From Polaromonas sp. CF318 (GTDB taxonomy: Bacteria; Pseudomonadota; Gammaproteobacteria; Burkholderiales; Burkholderiaceae_C): a stretch of 64,000 nucleotides of DNA. The position numbers and the translations under genes were made by a program. Within the stretch, counting starts at the first letter, position 1. Each line of letters starts with the position of its first letter. The notes beneath the pieces were generated by a model. It was not told the DNA's origin. It ran no database searches and saw only the letters and a program-made list of their open reading frames with translations. The DNA lies in NCBI RefSeq assembly GCF_000282655.1, contig NZ_AKIV01000046.1:101037-165036 (forward strand), read 5' to 3'. Below are positions 24,254 through 34,060 of this stretch, in pieces.

Positions 24254-25315
24254 CTACAGTGCCGGGTCGCGCGTTTCCCAGCGGATTTTGTCGATTTCAG
24301 CCAGCACTTCGGGCGAGAGCTTGGTACCCCAGACATCCAGGTCCTCGTCCAGTTGCGCCACCGAGGTCACGCCGATGATGGTGCTGGCCACCTGCCACTT
24401 GGTATAGCAAAAGGCCAGGGCCATCTGCGTGGGCGTCAAGCCGTTGGCGCGTGCCAATGCGTTGTAGCGGCGCGCGGCGGCCAGTGCCTCGGGGCGGCCC
24501 CAGCGCTGCTTGCGCGTGGACTCGAATTTGGCGATGCGCGCCTCCTTGGGCGCGTTCGCGCCTTCGAAGCCGGACTCGTCGTACTTGCCGGTCAGCAGGC
24601 CGAAGCCCAGCGGCGAATAGGCCAGCAGCGAAACGCCCAGCCGGTGCATGCTTTCGTCCAGGCCGTTTTCCACGGTGCGGTTGACCAGGCAGTACGGGTT
24701 TTGCACCGAAGCCACGCGCGGCAGGCCGTGCTGCTCGGCCAGGCGAACAAACTCATGCACGCCGTAAGGCGTTTCGTTGGACAGGCCGATGGCGCGCACC
24801 TTGCCCGCCTTGACCAGGCCGGCCAGCGCCTGCAGCTGTTCATGGATGGGCGTGGCGGAGCGTTCCTGCGCGGGGTTGTAATACAGCGCGCCGAAGGCCG
24901 GCACATGGCGCTCGGGCCAGTGGATTTGGTAGAGGTCTATCACCTCGGTCTGCAGGCGCTTCAGGCTGGCATCGCACGAAGCCACAATGTCCTTGGCCGT
25001 CATGCCGCTGCCTTCACGCACCCAGGGCATGCCGCGCGAGGGGCCGGCCACCTTGCTGGCCACCACCATCTTGGCGCGCGCCGACGGGTTTTTGGCGAAC
25101 CAGTTGCCGATGATGGTTTCGGTAGCCCCGAAAGTCTCGGCGCGCGCCGGCACCGAATACATCTCAGCCGTGTCCAGGAAGTTGACGCCGCGCGCCAGCG
25201 AGCGGTCCAGGATGGCGTGCGAGGTTTTTTCATCCACCTGTTCGCCAAAGGTCATGGTGCCCAGGCAAATGGGTGTCACTTGCAGGTCGCTGGAGCCGAG
25301 TTGAACTTTATTCAT
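24254..25315 (-). CDS. tas: Aldo/keto reductase, Tas type
   Basis: 353-residue NADPH-dependent oxidoreductase with a TIM-barrel fold. The tetrad is visible: Asp/Tyr in FLDTAEMYSVP, Lys in VVASKVAGP and His in LYQIHWPER. The C-terminal cofactor segment is STIIGVTSVAQLDEDL. The ETFGATETIIGNWF segment and the overall length match E. coli Tas rather than shorter aldo-keto reductases. The physiological substrate is unknown. The 289-bp region upstream of it, shared with the divergent OmpA-type lipoprotein, shows no further gene. Confidence 0.88.
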   Translation of the reverse strand: MNKVQLGSSDLQVTPICLGTMTFGEQVDEKTSHAILDRSLARGVNFLDTAEMYSVPARAETFGATETIIGNWFAKNPSARAKMVVASKVAGPSRGMPWVREGSGMTAKDIVASCDASLKRLQTEVIDLYQIHWPERHVPAFGALYYNPAQERSATPIHEQLQALAGLVKAGKVRAIGLSNETPYGVHEFVRLAEQHGLPRVASVQNPYCLVNRTVENGLDESMHRLGVSLLAYSPLGFGLLTGKYDESGFEGANAPKEARIAKFESTRKQRWGRPEALAAARRYNALARANGLTPTQMALAFCYTKWQVASTIIGVTSVAQLDEDLDVWGTKLSPEVLAEIDKIRWETRDPAL

Positions 25316-25604
25316 GGGATTTGCGCTTGATGCGGTTGGGATGGGAGGGGATGGATGCGGGCCTTGAGGCCTTGTTGCGTCAATGAGAAGCGAGTGTGAC
25401 GAAGTTCACAAAGCGGCTAGTTTAAGGGTTCAGCTCGCGGCCTGCAGGAGGCCTGATTCGGGCCCTTGTCTTACAACTGCTCACCAATTGCCTGCCTAGT
25501 ATTCACAGACCGGCGATTTAATCCCCCCGTGACTGAATCCTGAACTGAATTCAAAAACACACTTTCATAACGACATCGTCCAATTTTTCCCGAGGAGAAT
25601 TTCC

Positions 25605-26270
25605 ATGAACAAACTGACCATCACTTCCCTGAGCTGCGCCGTCCTGGCCGCCGTCACACTGTCCGGCTGCGCCAACATGACGGAAACCCAGTCCGACACG
25701 GCCAAGGGCGCCGGCATAGGCGCGGTGGCGGGTGCGCTGCTGGGCGCGGCCACCGGCGGCTCCAAGGGTGCGGCCACGGGCGCGGTGCTGGGCGGTGCGG
25801 TCGGCGCGGGCGGCGGCTACATCTGGTCCAAGAAAATGCAGGAGCAGAAAGCCGCGATGGAACGCGCCACCGTGGGTACCGGTGTGGCCGTGAGCCAGAC
25901 CACCGACAACCGCCTGAAGCTGGACATCCCCAGCGACGTCTCGTTTGACGTGGGCCGCTCGGCCATCAAGCCCAACTTCGCGCCCATCCTGAACCAGTTC
26001 GCGACCAGCCTGAACCAGAACCCGGTTACGACGGTCACCATCATCGGCCACACCGACAACACCGGCTCCGACGCCATCAACAACCCGCTGTCGATAGACC
26101 GTGCCGACTCGGCCCGCGACTACCTGGTCAGCCGCGGCGTGGCCCGCACCCGCATCGTGACGGACGGCCGCGGTTCGCGCGAGCCGGTGGCCGACAACAG
26201 CACGCAGCAAGGCCGCGATAAAAACCGCCGCGTTGAAATCTACGTTGCCGAACAAGTTGCAGCGAGGTGA
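25605..26270 (+). CDS. OmpA-family outer-membrane lipoprotein (YiaD-like)
   Basis: 221 residues. The signal peptide ends in the lipobox LSGC (Cys22), which predicts a lipid anchor. A glycine-zipper region follows (about residues 36-75). The C-terminal OmpA/MotB peptidoglycan-binding domain (about 105-215) has SFDVGRSAIKPNFAPIL, TIIGHTDNTGSDAINNPLSIDRADSARDYL in two parts, and GRDKNRRVEIYV. It likely links the outer membrane to peptidoglycan. A good GAGGAG ribosome site precedes it and a strong terminator follows. Confidence 0.92.
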   Translation: MNKLTITSLSCAVLAAVTLSGCANMTETQSDTAKGAGIGAVAGALLGAATGGSKGAATGAVLGGAVGAGGGYIWSKKMQEQKAAMERATVGTGVAVSQTTDNRLKLDIPSDVSFDVGRSAIKPNFAPILNQFATSLNQNPVTTVTIIGHTDNTGSDAINNPLSIDRADSARDYLVSRGVARTRIVTDGRGSREPVADNSTQQGRDKNRRVEIYVAEQVAAR

Positions 26271-26371
26271 TTGCTCACCCCTGTTGAGGCTCACTCCGTG
26301 TAGCCTCCTCTCCCCTTGCAGGGGACGGCGCCTTGGGACTGGCAAAGCCAGCTCCCGGCCCCTGCTGGAAT

Positions 26372-26402
26372 AAAAAAGCACCTCTCAAGGTGCTTTTTTT
26401 TT
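26372..26402. terminator. Bidirectional rho-independent terminator
   Basis: AAAAAAGCACCT-CTCA-AGGTGCTTTTTT forms a 12-bp stem with a long T run (26394-26402). It lies between the convergent OmpA-type lipoprotein gene and the acyl-CoA synthetase gene. Confidence 0.92.
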
Positions 26403-26409
26403 GGACGCG

Positions 26410-28179
26410 TCAGGTTGGTGACTGTGCTCTGAAGCGCTCTTCTTCCTGCAAGCGTAGCACCCGCCTTTGCACCTTGCCGGTCGTCGTCATCGGCAGCGCG
26501 TCTATGAATTCAATCTCCTTGGGGTACTCGTAAGGCGCCAGCAGGGTCTTCACATGGGCCTGCAGCTTCGCGGTGAGTTCTTCGTCAAACCCGGCCGCAC
26601 CGCCCGGGTGCGCCGCACGGGCCGCGACCTGGTCGGGCGCGATCACCACATAGGCCTTGACGACGGCGCCGCGCTCGCGGTCGGGTTTGGGCACCACGGC
26701 CGCGTTGGCGACGGCCGCATGCTTGACCAGGCAGTTCTCGATCTCGCCCGGGCCTATGCGGTAGCCGGCGGCCTTGAACACGTCGTCGGCACGACCCTCG
26801 TACCAGAGATAGCCCTCGGCGTCGCGGCGCGCCAGGTCGCCGGTGCGGCACCAGTCGCCGGTGAACTTGTTGCGGGTGGCCTCCTCTTTTTTCCAGTAGC
26901 CCAGAAAAAAGATAGGGTCGGGATCGCCGTGCACGTCATAACGGTTCACCGAGACATCGCCCGGCACGCCCACCGGGCATTCATTCCCCTCGTCGTCTAT
27001 CACCGCCACGCGGTGGCCCGGGTAGCCTTTGCCCATGCTGCCCGGCCGGGCAGGCCAGAAGCGGCTGCAGTTGCCCACGACGTAGTTGATTTCGGTCTGG
27101 CCGAACATCTCGTTGACGGTCACGCCGAGCTGCTCCTGGCAGTACGCAAACACCGCATCGCCCACGGCTTCGCCCGCGCTCATCATGGCTTGCAATTTCA
27201 GCTTGAAGTGCTGCCCGGGCCGGGGGTAAGCCTTCATCATGGCCTTGAGGGCCGTGGGGAACAAAAAGGTGTGCGTCACGCCCTGCTCCGCCATCAGGCT
27301 GAAGGCCAGCTCGGGGCTGAAGCGCCCGTTAAAGGCGACGATGGGCCGGCCGAAATAAAGGCTGGGCAGCAGCGCATCCATCAAGCCCCCGGTCCATGCC
27401 CAGTCCGCGGGAGACCAGAACACCGCGTCCGATTTTTTATTGGTTTTTCCGTCGAAACCAAACCAGTTATGGCTGCAGACAAAACCCGGCAGGTTGCCGA
27501 TCAGCGCGCGGTGCGGCAGCAGCGCGCCCTTGGGCGGGCCTGTGGTACCGCTGGTGTAGATCAGGATGGCGCCTTCGTCGGCCTTGGTCTTGACGGCCGT
27601 GAAGGCGCCGTTTTGCGCCGCGAGCGCGGTTTCATAGTCGATATCGCCCTGGCCCCGGGCGCTGCCGGCGGCGATCACCGTGCGCAGCGCCGGGCAGTTG
27701 CCGCGAATGGCGTTCAGGCTGGCGATGGAGCTTTCATCGCAAATGGCCACCGCGGCATCGCTGTCCTGCAGCCGGTATTCGAGCGCCTCGGGCCCGAACA
27801 GCATGGACAGCGGCATGGCCACCGCGCCCATCTGGAACACCGCCATATAGGCCACGGCGGTTTCCAGGCGCTGCGGCATCACGATGGCGACCCGGTCGCC
27901 GCGCTGCACACCCAGGCCCGTCAACACCTGGCTCAGCGCATCGGCGGCCTTTTGCAACGCCTGGAAGCTGTGCAACACCGTCTTCGCGCCCGGCTTGTGC
28001 ACGCGTATCGCGGTCCGGGGCTGCTCGCGCGCCCAGCGCCTGCAGCAGGCCTCGGCGATGTTGAAGTATTCATCCACCTGCCAGCGAAAGCCGGCGTGCA
28101 GCGCCGCGTAGTGGTCGGGCTGGGCGGCGGCCGGCTTGTCTCTGTGTTGACTGCGTTCAGCTTCGTGTCTCTTTATCAT
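26410..28179 (-). CDS. AMP-dependent acyl-CoA synthetase
   Basis: 589-residue adenylate-forming ligase that activates a carboxylic acid to acyl-AMP and then acyl-CoA. Motifs: LIYTSGTTGPPKGAL P-loop near residue 206, NEMFGQTEINYVVGN, WCRTGDLARRDAEGYLWYEGR, and the catalytic lysine in TTTGKVQRRVLR close to the C-terminus. The sequence type resembles medium-chain or acetyl/propionyl-CoA synthetase-like proteins, and the substrate cannot be assigned. The ATG at 28179 was used; a TTG at 28188 would add three residues. Its start codon lies 8 bp from the divergent hydrolase start. Confidence 0.9.
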   Translation of the reverse strand: MIKRHEAERSQHRDKPAAAQPDHYAALHAGFRWQVDEYFNIAEACCRRWAREQPRTAIRVHKPGAKTVLHSFQALQKAADALSQVLTGLGVQRGDRVAIVMPQRLETAVAYMAVFQMGAVAMPLSMLFGPEALEYRLQDSDAAVAICDESSIASLNAIRGNCPALRTVIAAGSARGQGDIDYETALAAQNGAFTAVKTKADEGAILIYTSGTTGPPKGALLPHRALIGNLPGFVCSHNWFGFDGKTNKKSDAVFWSPADWAWTGGLMDALLPSLYFGRPIVAFNGRFSPELAFSLMAEQGVTHTFLFPTALKAMMKAYPRPGQHFKLKLQAMMSAGEAVGDAVFAYCQEQLGVTVNEMFGQTEINYVVGNCSRFWPARPGSMGKGYPGHRVAVIDDEGNECPVGVPGDVSVNRYDVHGDPDPIFFLGYWKKEEATRNKFTGDWCRTGDLARRDAEGYLWYEGRADDVFKAAGYRIGPGEIENCLVKHAAVANAAVVPKPDRERGAVVKAYVVIAPDQVAARAAHPGGAAGFDEELTAKLQAHVKTLLAPYEYPKEIEFIDALPMTTTGKVQRRVLRLQEEERFRAQSPT

Positions 28180-28187
28180 GGGCCCCA

Positions 28188-29126
28188 ATGTACAAAGAAA
28201 AACGATCTTCCCGCAGCGAGTTTGTCCCTATACGCGGCCTCAGCTACCACGTCCGGCTGTGGGAAAGCCCCTCAGGCACCAACCCCGCGCTGCCGCCGCT
28301 GGTTCTGGTCCACGGCTGGATGGACGTGGCCGCTTCCTACCAGTTCATGGTGGACGCCCTGTCGGACGCCTTCGTGCAAGGCCGAACCATCATCGCGCCC
28401 GACTGGCGCGGCTTCGGGCTCACGGGCTCGGGCCCGGATGGCAGCCCTGCCGACAACTACTGGTTTGCCGATTACCTGGCCGACCTGGATTTTTTGCTGG
28501 ACCATTACGTGAGCGAGCGGCCCGTGGACCTGGTCGGCCACAGCATGGGTGGCAATGTCGCCATGCTGTATGCCGGCGTGCGGCCCGCGCGCATACGCCG
28601 GCTGGTCAACCTCGAAGGCTTCGGCCTGCCCGCCAGCAAGCCCGAGCAGGCGCCGGGCCGTTATGCCAAATGGATGGACGAGCTCAAAAGCCTGCAGCGC
28701 GGCGAACTCGCGCTCAAGGCCTATGACAGCGTGGAGGGCGTGGCGCGCCGCCTCATGAAGACCAACCCGCGTCTCTCGGCCGACAAGGCGGGCTGGCTGG
28801 CCGGCCACTGGGCGCGGCCCGATGCGTCGGGGAAATGGCAAATCCTGGGCGAGGCCGCGCACAAGATCACCAGCGCCCAGCTTTACCGCGTCGACGAGGC
28901 GCTGGCGGTCTACCGCTGCATCAGCGCGCCCACGCTGGCCGTCGAGGCCTCCGACGATTCACTGGCCACCTGGTGGCAGGGCAAATACAGCCTGGCGGAA
29001 TACCACGAGCGCCTGAAACAGGTGGCCCAGGCCCGTGTCGCCGTGATCCAGGACGCCGGCCACATGCTGCACCATGACCAGCCGGAACAGCTGGCAACAC
29101 TGATTGAGGGCTTTCTGGAGCAATAG
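28188..29126 (+). CDS. Alpha/beta hydrolase
   Basis: 312 residues of the alpha/beta-hydrolase fold. The features are VLVHGWMDVAASYQ (oxyanion region, about residues 39-52), APDWRGFGLT, the nucleophile elbow LVGHSMGGN (serine near residue 121), a late acidic region and the histidine in DAGHMLHHDQPEQLA. It may be an esterase or a lipase-like enzyme; the natural substrate is not evident. No clear Shine-Dalgarno sequence precedes the ATG, and the gap to the divergent acyl-CoA synthetase is only 8 bp. It is followed by prfB. Confidence 0.88.
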   Translation: MYKEKRSSRSEFVPIRGLSYHVRLWESPSGTNPALPPLVLVHGWMDVAASYQFMVDALSDAFVQGRTIIAPDWRGFGLTGSGPDGSPADNYWFADYLADLDFLLDHYVSERPVDLVGHSMGGNVAMLYAGVRPARIRRLVNLEGFGLPASKPEQAPGRYAKWMDELKSLQRGELALKAYDSVEGVARRLMKTNPRLSADKAGWLAGHWARPDASGKWQILGEAAHKITSAQLYRVDEALAVYRCISAPTLAVEASDDSLATWWQGKYSLAEYHERLKQVAQARVAVIQDAGHMLHHDQPEQLATLIEGFLEQ

Positions 29127-29199
29127 TCCCTGTGTCGTGAGAAAATGACGGGTTCAGCCGCCCTCTTGCGGCTACCACCTTATTCAGGACAGAAGAACC

Positions 29200-30304
29200 A
29201 TGGAAGCAGAACGCATCAACCTCATCAGCAACCAGCTTGTGGACCTCAGCAACCGGGTCAACGAGCTTCGGGGGTATCTTTGACTACCCTGCCAAAGAAC
29301 GAAAGCTGAACGAAGTCAACGCCGCGCTCGAAGACCCCAAGGTCTGGGACAACCCCAAGCGCGCGCAGGAACTCGGCAAGGAAAAAAAATCGCTGGAAGA
29401 CGTGGTCCACGTGATCGACCGCCTGAGCTCGGAGCTTTCCGACAACAGCGAGCTCTTCGAGATGTCCAAGGGCGAAGGCGACGACGCCGGCATGGCGACG
29501 ATTGAAGGCGAGGCCGCCAAGATCGCCGCCGAGGTCGAAAAAATGGAATTCCGCCGGATGTTCAACAACCCGGCCGACCCCCTGCCCTGCTTCCTGGACA
29601 TCCAGGCCGGCGCCGGCGGCACCGAAGCCTGCGACTGGGCCAGCATGCTGCTGCGCCAGTACCTCAAGTACGCCGAGCGCAAGGGTTTTAAGACCACGGT
29701 CGAGGACGAATCGCCCGGCGATACCGCCGGCATCAAGGGCGCGACCATCAAGATCGAGGGCGAATACGCCTTCGGCCTGCTGCGTACCGAAACCGGCGTG
29801 CACCGCCTGGTGCGCAAGTCGCCCTTCGACTCCTCGGGCGGGCGCCACACCTCCTTCGCCTCGGTCTTCGTGTATCCCGAAATCGACGACTCCATCGAAA
29901 TCGAGATCAACCCGGCCGACGTGCGCACCGACACTTTCCGCGCCAGCGGCGCCGGCGGCCAGCACATCAACAAGACCGACTCGGCCGTGCGCCTGACCCA
30001 CATCCCGACCGGCATCGTGGTGCAGTGCCAGGACGGCCGCAGCCAGCACAGCAACCGCGACGTGGCCTGGAAGCGCCTGCGCTCGCGGCTGTACGACTTC
30101 GAGCTGCGCAAGCAGCAGGAAGCCCAGCAAAAGCTGGAAGACACCAAGACCGACGTGGGCTGGGGCCACCAGATCCGCAGCTATGTGCTGGACAACAGCC
30201 GCATCAAGGACCTGCGCACCAATGTCGAGGTCTCGGCCACGCAGAAAGTGCTGGACGGGGACCTGGACGTTTTCATCGAAGCCTCGCTGAAGCAGGGCGT
30301 CTGA
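29200..30304 (+). CDS. prfB: Peptide chain release factor 2, with programmed +1 frameshift
   Basis: RF2 ends translation at UGA and UAA. The gene reads 27 codons from the ATG at 29200 to an in-frame TGA at 29281-29283, then continues in the +1 frame to 30304, giving about 367 residues. The tripeptide anticodon SPF is visible in [12 protein letters not shown], and the catalytic GGQ in [15 protein letters not shown]. The break is the well-known autoregulatory frameshift, not a mutation: low RF2 slows termination at the UGA and favours the shift. It is followed by a GC-rich hairpin (30318-30338). Confidence 0.97.
29270..29284 (+). other. Programmed +1 ribosomal frameshift site of prfB
   Basis: GGGGG (29270-29274) acts as an internal Shine-Dalgarno, then TAT, the slippery CTT (29278-29280) and the stop TGA with a following C (29281-29284). 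Spacing and the CTT-TGA-C core are the same as in E. coli; the base before GGGGG is C instead of A. Confidence 0.95.
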
Positions 30305-30393
30305 TACACCTGCCCTGGGGCGGCCGGCGCGGCCGCCCGGGGGGTTTGTTGAGTGATTGTTTGAGTTTTTAAGATTGTTTTGAGGAAGCAGCC

Positions 30394-33129
30394 ATGTTGC
30401 AAATGCCCGATGACCGTGGATCTGGACAAGGGCCCACGGTGGTCATCAACCGCGCCGACTACATCGCCCCCGCCTACTGGATAGACACCGTCGACCTGTG
30501 CTTCGACCTGGACCCGGCGAAGACCCGCGTGCTCAACAAGATGAGCCTGCGCCGCAACCCCGATGTGCCGCCCCAGCCGCTCAAGCTTGACGGCGAGGAG
30601 CTCAACCTGGCGCGCGTGCTGGTCAACGGCCAGGGCACCTCCTTCAAGATGGAAGGCAGCCGGCTGGTGCTGGAGAACCTGCCCGAAGGCACCGCGCCCT
30701 TCGAGCTGGAAATCTTCACCACCACCTGCCCGGCCAAAAACACCAAGCTGATGGGCCTGTACGTCAGCAACGATTCCTTCTTCACGCAGTGCGAGGCCGA
30801 GGGCTTTCGCCGCATCACCTACTTTCTGGACCGCCCCGACGTGATGGCCAGCTACACCGTGACCCTGCGCGCCGACAAGGCCCAGTACCCGGTGCTGCTG
30901 TCCAACGGCAACCTGGTGGACCAGGGCCCGCTGGAGCCCGGCCCCAACGGCCCGCGCCATTTCGCCAAATGGGTGGATCCGCACAAAAAACCCAGCTACC
31001 TGTTCGCCCTGGTGGCCGGCCAGCTGGTCAGCCGTGAGCAGCGCATCACCTCGCGTGCCGGCAAGCAGCACACGCTGCAGGTCTACGTGCGCCCCGGCGA
31101 CCTCGACAAGACCGAGCACGCCATGGCTTCGCTGATGCATTCGGTGGCCTGGGACGAAGCCCGCTTCGGCCTGCCGCTGGACCTGGAGCGCTTCATGATC
31201 GTCGCCACCAGCGACTTCAACATGGGCGCCATGGAAAACAAGGGCCTGAACATCTTCAACACCAAGTACGTGCTGGCCAACCAGGCCACCGCCACCGACG
31301 TGGATTTTTCCAACATCGAGAGCGTGGTCGGCCACGAGTACTTCCACAACTGGACGGGCAACCGCGTCACCTGCCGCGACTGGTTCCAGCTGAGCCTGAA
31401 GGAAGGCCTCACGGTGTTCCGCGACCAGGAGTTCAGCCAGGACCTGGCCGGCGCCCCCTCGGCCCGCGCCGTCAAGCGCATCGAGGACGTGCGCGTGCTG
31501 CGCACCGCCCAGTTCCCCGAGGACGCCGGCCCCATGGCCCATCCGGTGCGGCCCGACAGCTATGTCGAGATCAGCAACTTCTACACCGTCACCATTTACG
31601 AAAAAGGCGCCGAGGTCGTGCGCATGATGCAGACCCTGGTGGGCCGCGAAGGTTTTGCCCGCGGCATGACGCTGTACTTCGAGCGCCATGACGGCCAGGC
31701 CGTGACCTGCGACGACTTCGCGCAGGCGATTGCCGACGCCAACCCCATGTCGGACCTGGCGCGCCTGCTGCCCCAGTTCAAGCACTGGTACAGCCAGGCC
31801 GGTACGCCGCGCGTGCGCGCGCAGGGCCGCTACGACGCTGCCGCCCGCAGCTACACCCTCACGCTGTCGCAAAGCTGCGCCCCCACCGTGGGCCAGTCCG
31901 TCAAGCAGCCCTTTGTCATCCCGGTCGGCCTGGGCCTGCTGGGCGCCGACGGTCAGGACCTGCCGCTGCAGCTGGCCGGCGAAAGCGGGGCACCGGCCAG
32001 CACGCGCACCGTGGTGCTCACGCAGGCCGAAGAAACCCTGACCTTTACCGGCATAGACGCCGAACCGGTGCCCTCCATCCTGCGCGGCTTCAGCGCCCCG
32101 GTGGTGCTGGAGTTCGACTACAGCGACGCCCAGTTGCTGCACCTGCTGGCGCACGACAGCGACCCCTTCAATCGCTGGGAAGCCGGCCAGCGCCTGGCCG
32201 TCAACCGCGCCATCGCGGCCATCACCGCGACCCCTGGCGGGGTTTCCACGCCCGCCGACGTGCTCGACGAAGCCTACCTGGGCGCCATGCGCCAGGTGCT
32301 GCGCCACCCCAGCCTGGACGCAGCCTTCAAGGAGCTGGTGCTCACATTGCCGTCCGAAACCTACCTGGCCGAGCAGCTCGAGGTGGTGGACCCGCAGCGC
32401 ATCCACGCGGTGCGCGAAGCCATGCGCCTGCAGCTGGCCACGGCCCTGGCGGCCGACTGGGAGGCTGTCTACGACGCCAACCACGACACCGGCGCCTACA
32501 CACCTGACCCCGTCTCCAGCGGCCGCCGCGCGCTCGCGGGCATGGCATTGACCTATCTGTGCCTGGCGGCGCAAAGCACCGGCAATACCGACTGGCCGCG
32601 CAAGACCCTGCAGCGCTTCAAGGACGCCGGCAACATGACCGACCGCTTCAACGCGCTGGCCGCGCTGGCCTCCAGCGGCCACGCCCTGGCCGGCGAGGCG
32701 CTGCCGCTGTTCCATGCCATGTTCAAGGACGAAGCCCTGGTCATCGACAAATGGTTCGGCCTGCAGGCCGGCGCGCCGGATCGCGGCGGAAATGTGCTGC
32801 CGGCCGTCAAGCAACTCATGAAGCACGCCGACTTCAGCCTGCGCAACCCCAACCGCGCGCGCAGCGTGGTCAGCACCTACTGCCAGGGCAACCCGGCCGC
32901 CTTCCACCGCACGGATGCCGCCGGCTATGTGTTCTGGAGCGAGCGCGTGATGGAACTCGACGCCATCAACCCGCAGGTCGCCGCCCGCCTGGCGCGCGCC
33001 CTGGACCGCTGGAGCAAGCTGGCCGAGCCCTACCGCAGCGCGGCGCGCGAGGCGATTGCGCGCGTTGCGGCCAAGACCGATTTGAGCAAGGACACCCACG
33101 AAGTGGTCTCCCGCGCACTGGCCGACTGA
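30394..33129 (+). CDS. pepN: Aminopeptidase N
   Basis: 911-residue M1-family zinc metallopeptidase that trims N-terminal residues from peptides in the cytoplasm. The GAMEN exopeptidase motif (MGAMENKGLNIFN) is near residue 285, and the zinc site HEYFH with downstream Glu lies in VGHEYFHNWTGNRVTCRDWFQLSLKEG in two parts near residue 312. The C-terminal Ig-like and helical domains are complete. The length matches gammaproteobacterial PepN (about 870) with a slightly longer N-terminus. There is no signal peptide. A second gene with TPR features follows after 27 bp. Confidence 0.95.
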   Translation: MLQMPDDRGSGQGPTVVINRADYIAPAYWIDTVDLCFDLDPAKTRVLNKMSLRRNPDVPPQPLKLDGEELNLARVLVNGQGTSFKMEGSRLVLENLPEGTAPFELEIFTTTCPAKNTKLMGLYVSNDSFFTQCEAEGFRRITYFLDRPDVMASYTVTLRADKAQYPVLLSNGNLVDQGPLEPGPNGPRHFAKWVDPHKKPSYLFALVAGQLVSREQRITSRAGKQHTLQVYVRPGDLDKTEHAMASLMHSVAWDEARFGLPLDLERFMIVATSDFNMGAMENKGLNIFNTKYVLANQATATDVDFSNIESVVGHEYFHNWTGNRVTCRDWFQLSLKEGLTVFRDQEFSQDLAGAPSARAVKRIEDVRVLRTAQFPEDAGPMAHPVRPDSYVEISNFYTVTIYEKGAEVVRMMQTLVGREGFARGMTLYFERHDGQAVTCDDFAQAIADANPMSDLARLLPQFKHWYSQAGTPRVRAQGRYDAAARSYTLTLSQSCAPTVGQSVKQPFVIPVGLGLLGADGQDLPLQLAGESGAPASTRTVVLTQAEETLTFTGIDAEPVPSILRGFSAPVVLEFDYSDAQLLHLLAHDSDPFNRWEAGQRLAVNRAIAAITATPGGVSTPADVLDEAYLGAMRQVLRHPSLDAAFKELVLTLPSETYLAEQLEVVDPQRIHAVREAMRLQLATALAADWEAVYDANHDTGAYTPDPVSSGRRALAGMALTYLCLAAQSTGNTDWPRKTLQRFKDAGNMTDRFNALAALASSGHALAGEALPLFHAMFKDEALVIDKWFGLQAGAPDRGGNVLPAVKQLMKHADFSLRNPNRARSVVSTYCQGNPAAFHRTDAAGYVFWSERVMELDAINPQVAARLARALDRWSKLAEPYRSAAREAIARVAAKTDLSKDTHEVVSRALAD

Positions 33130-33156
33130 ACGACTGAAGACGGACGGCACCCCGCC

Positions 33157-34014
33157 ATGGCATTCTTCCCATTCAACACCCCCGCACAGCGGTTTGCGAA
33201 GAAGTTCAACCCGCTGCGCGACACGGTGTACGACGCCGGCGGCATGTTCAGCGGTTCGCGCATGTCGGCCGACCTGGCCGCGCTCCAGCCCCTGGCCGAG
33301 GCCGTGGGAGCCGATTCCGCCGAACTGGCTGACCTGCTGTGGCTGCAGTTCGTGGTGTTCCGCAAACGCCAGCAGCACAGCGAAGGCCTGCCCCTGGGCC
33401 TGCGCGCCCTGGCCATGCGCGCCGCCAAGGGCGGACTCACGCCCACCGAACGCTACGAGCAGCACTACGCCCTCGGCGAATCGGCCTTGGAGGCCGAGGA
33501 ATACGACACCGCCGTCGAACACCTGCAGCAATCGGCCCAGTGGGCCGCGCACGAAGGCGCCACACTGAGCATCGACCAGAGGCTGGGCATGCGCGAAGAA
33601 ATCGGCTACGCCCTGCACGAGGCCGGCCGCTTCACCGAAGCGCTGGCGCACAACCAGCAACTGCTGGCCGATGCACAAGCCGCCTTCGGCTCCAGCGCGG
33701 ACGAGCGCCTCTCAGGTGTCGTCAACAATCTGGCACAAAATGCCTACGAGCTGGGCGAGCATGCCGAGGCAAAATCCTGGCTGCAACAGCGCATGGCGCT
33801 GGGCCAGGCCTTGCAAGACACCGACATCGTGCTCGACACCCTGTTCCAGCTCGGCGTGCTCGCGCACGAAACCGGTCAGCCGGCCGAGGCGCGCGCCCTC
33901 TTCCAGCAGCGCGTGGACATGGCGCGCGCCCAGGACGACGAAGACCTGCTGGAAGACGCCCTGGCCACGCTGGCCGAATTTGAAGAGCGCGAACAGCAGG
34001 GCGAGGCCCACTGA
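33157..34014 (+). CDS. TPR-repeat hypothetical protein
   Basis: 285 residues, soluble, with no signal peptide. At least four tetratricopeptide-like helix pairs are visible from about residue 105 to 275 ([81 protein letters not shown]). Such repeats normally mediate protein contacts. No specific family is recognised. It sits between pepN and fbp with short gaps, so it may be co-transcribed, but no functional link is evident. Confidence 0.75.
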   Translation: MAFFPFNTPAQRFAKKFNPLRDTVYDAGGMFSGSRMSADLAALQPLAEAVGADSAELADLLWLQFVVFRKRQQHSEGLPLGLRALAMRAAKGGLTPTERYEQHYALGESALEAEEYDTAVEHLQQSAQWAAHEGATLSIDQRLGMREEIGYALHEAGRFTEALAHNQQLLADAQAAFGSSADERLSGVVNNLAQNAYELGEHAEAKSWLQQRMALGQALQDTDIVLDTLFQLGVLAHETGQPAEARALFQQRVDMARAQDDEDLLEDALATLAEFEEREQQGEAH

Positions 34015-34060
34015 ACGCCCCGCCCAACCGAATCACCCCTTTCATCGAACGGAGCCCCCC

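Noticed and set aside
29281..29283. In-frame TGA in prfB as a nonsense mutation
   Set aside because: The SD-like GGGGG, CTT-TGA-C and spacing identify the normal programmed frameshift.
30318..30338. Terminator after prfB
   Set aside because: GGGCGGCC-GGCGC-GGCCGCCC is a strong hairpin, but it is followed by G-rich sequence and only a short T stretch, so termination is uncertain.
30181..33678. 1165-codon minus-strand open frame antisense to pepN
   Set aside because: It covers pepN and prfB ends in antisense, with biased composition and no motifs; pepN itself is complete and well conserved.
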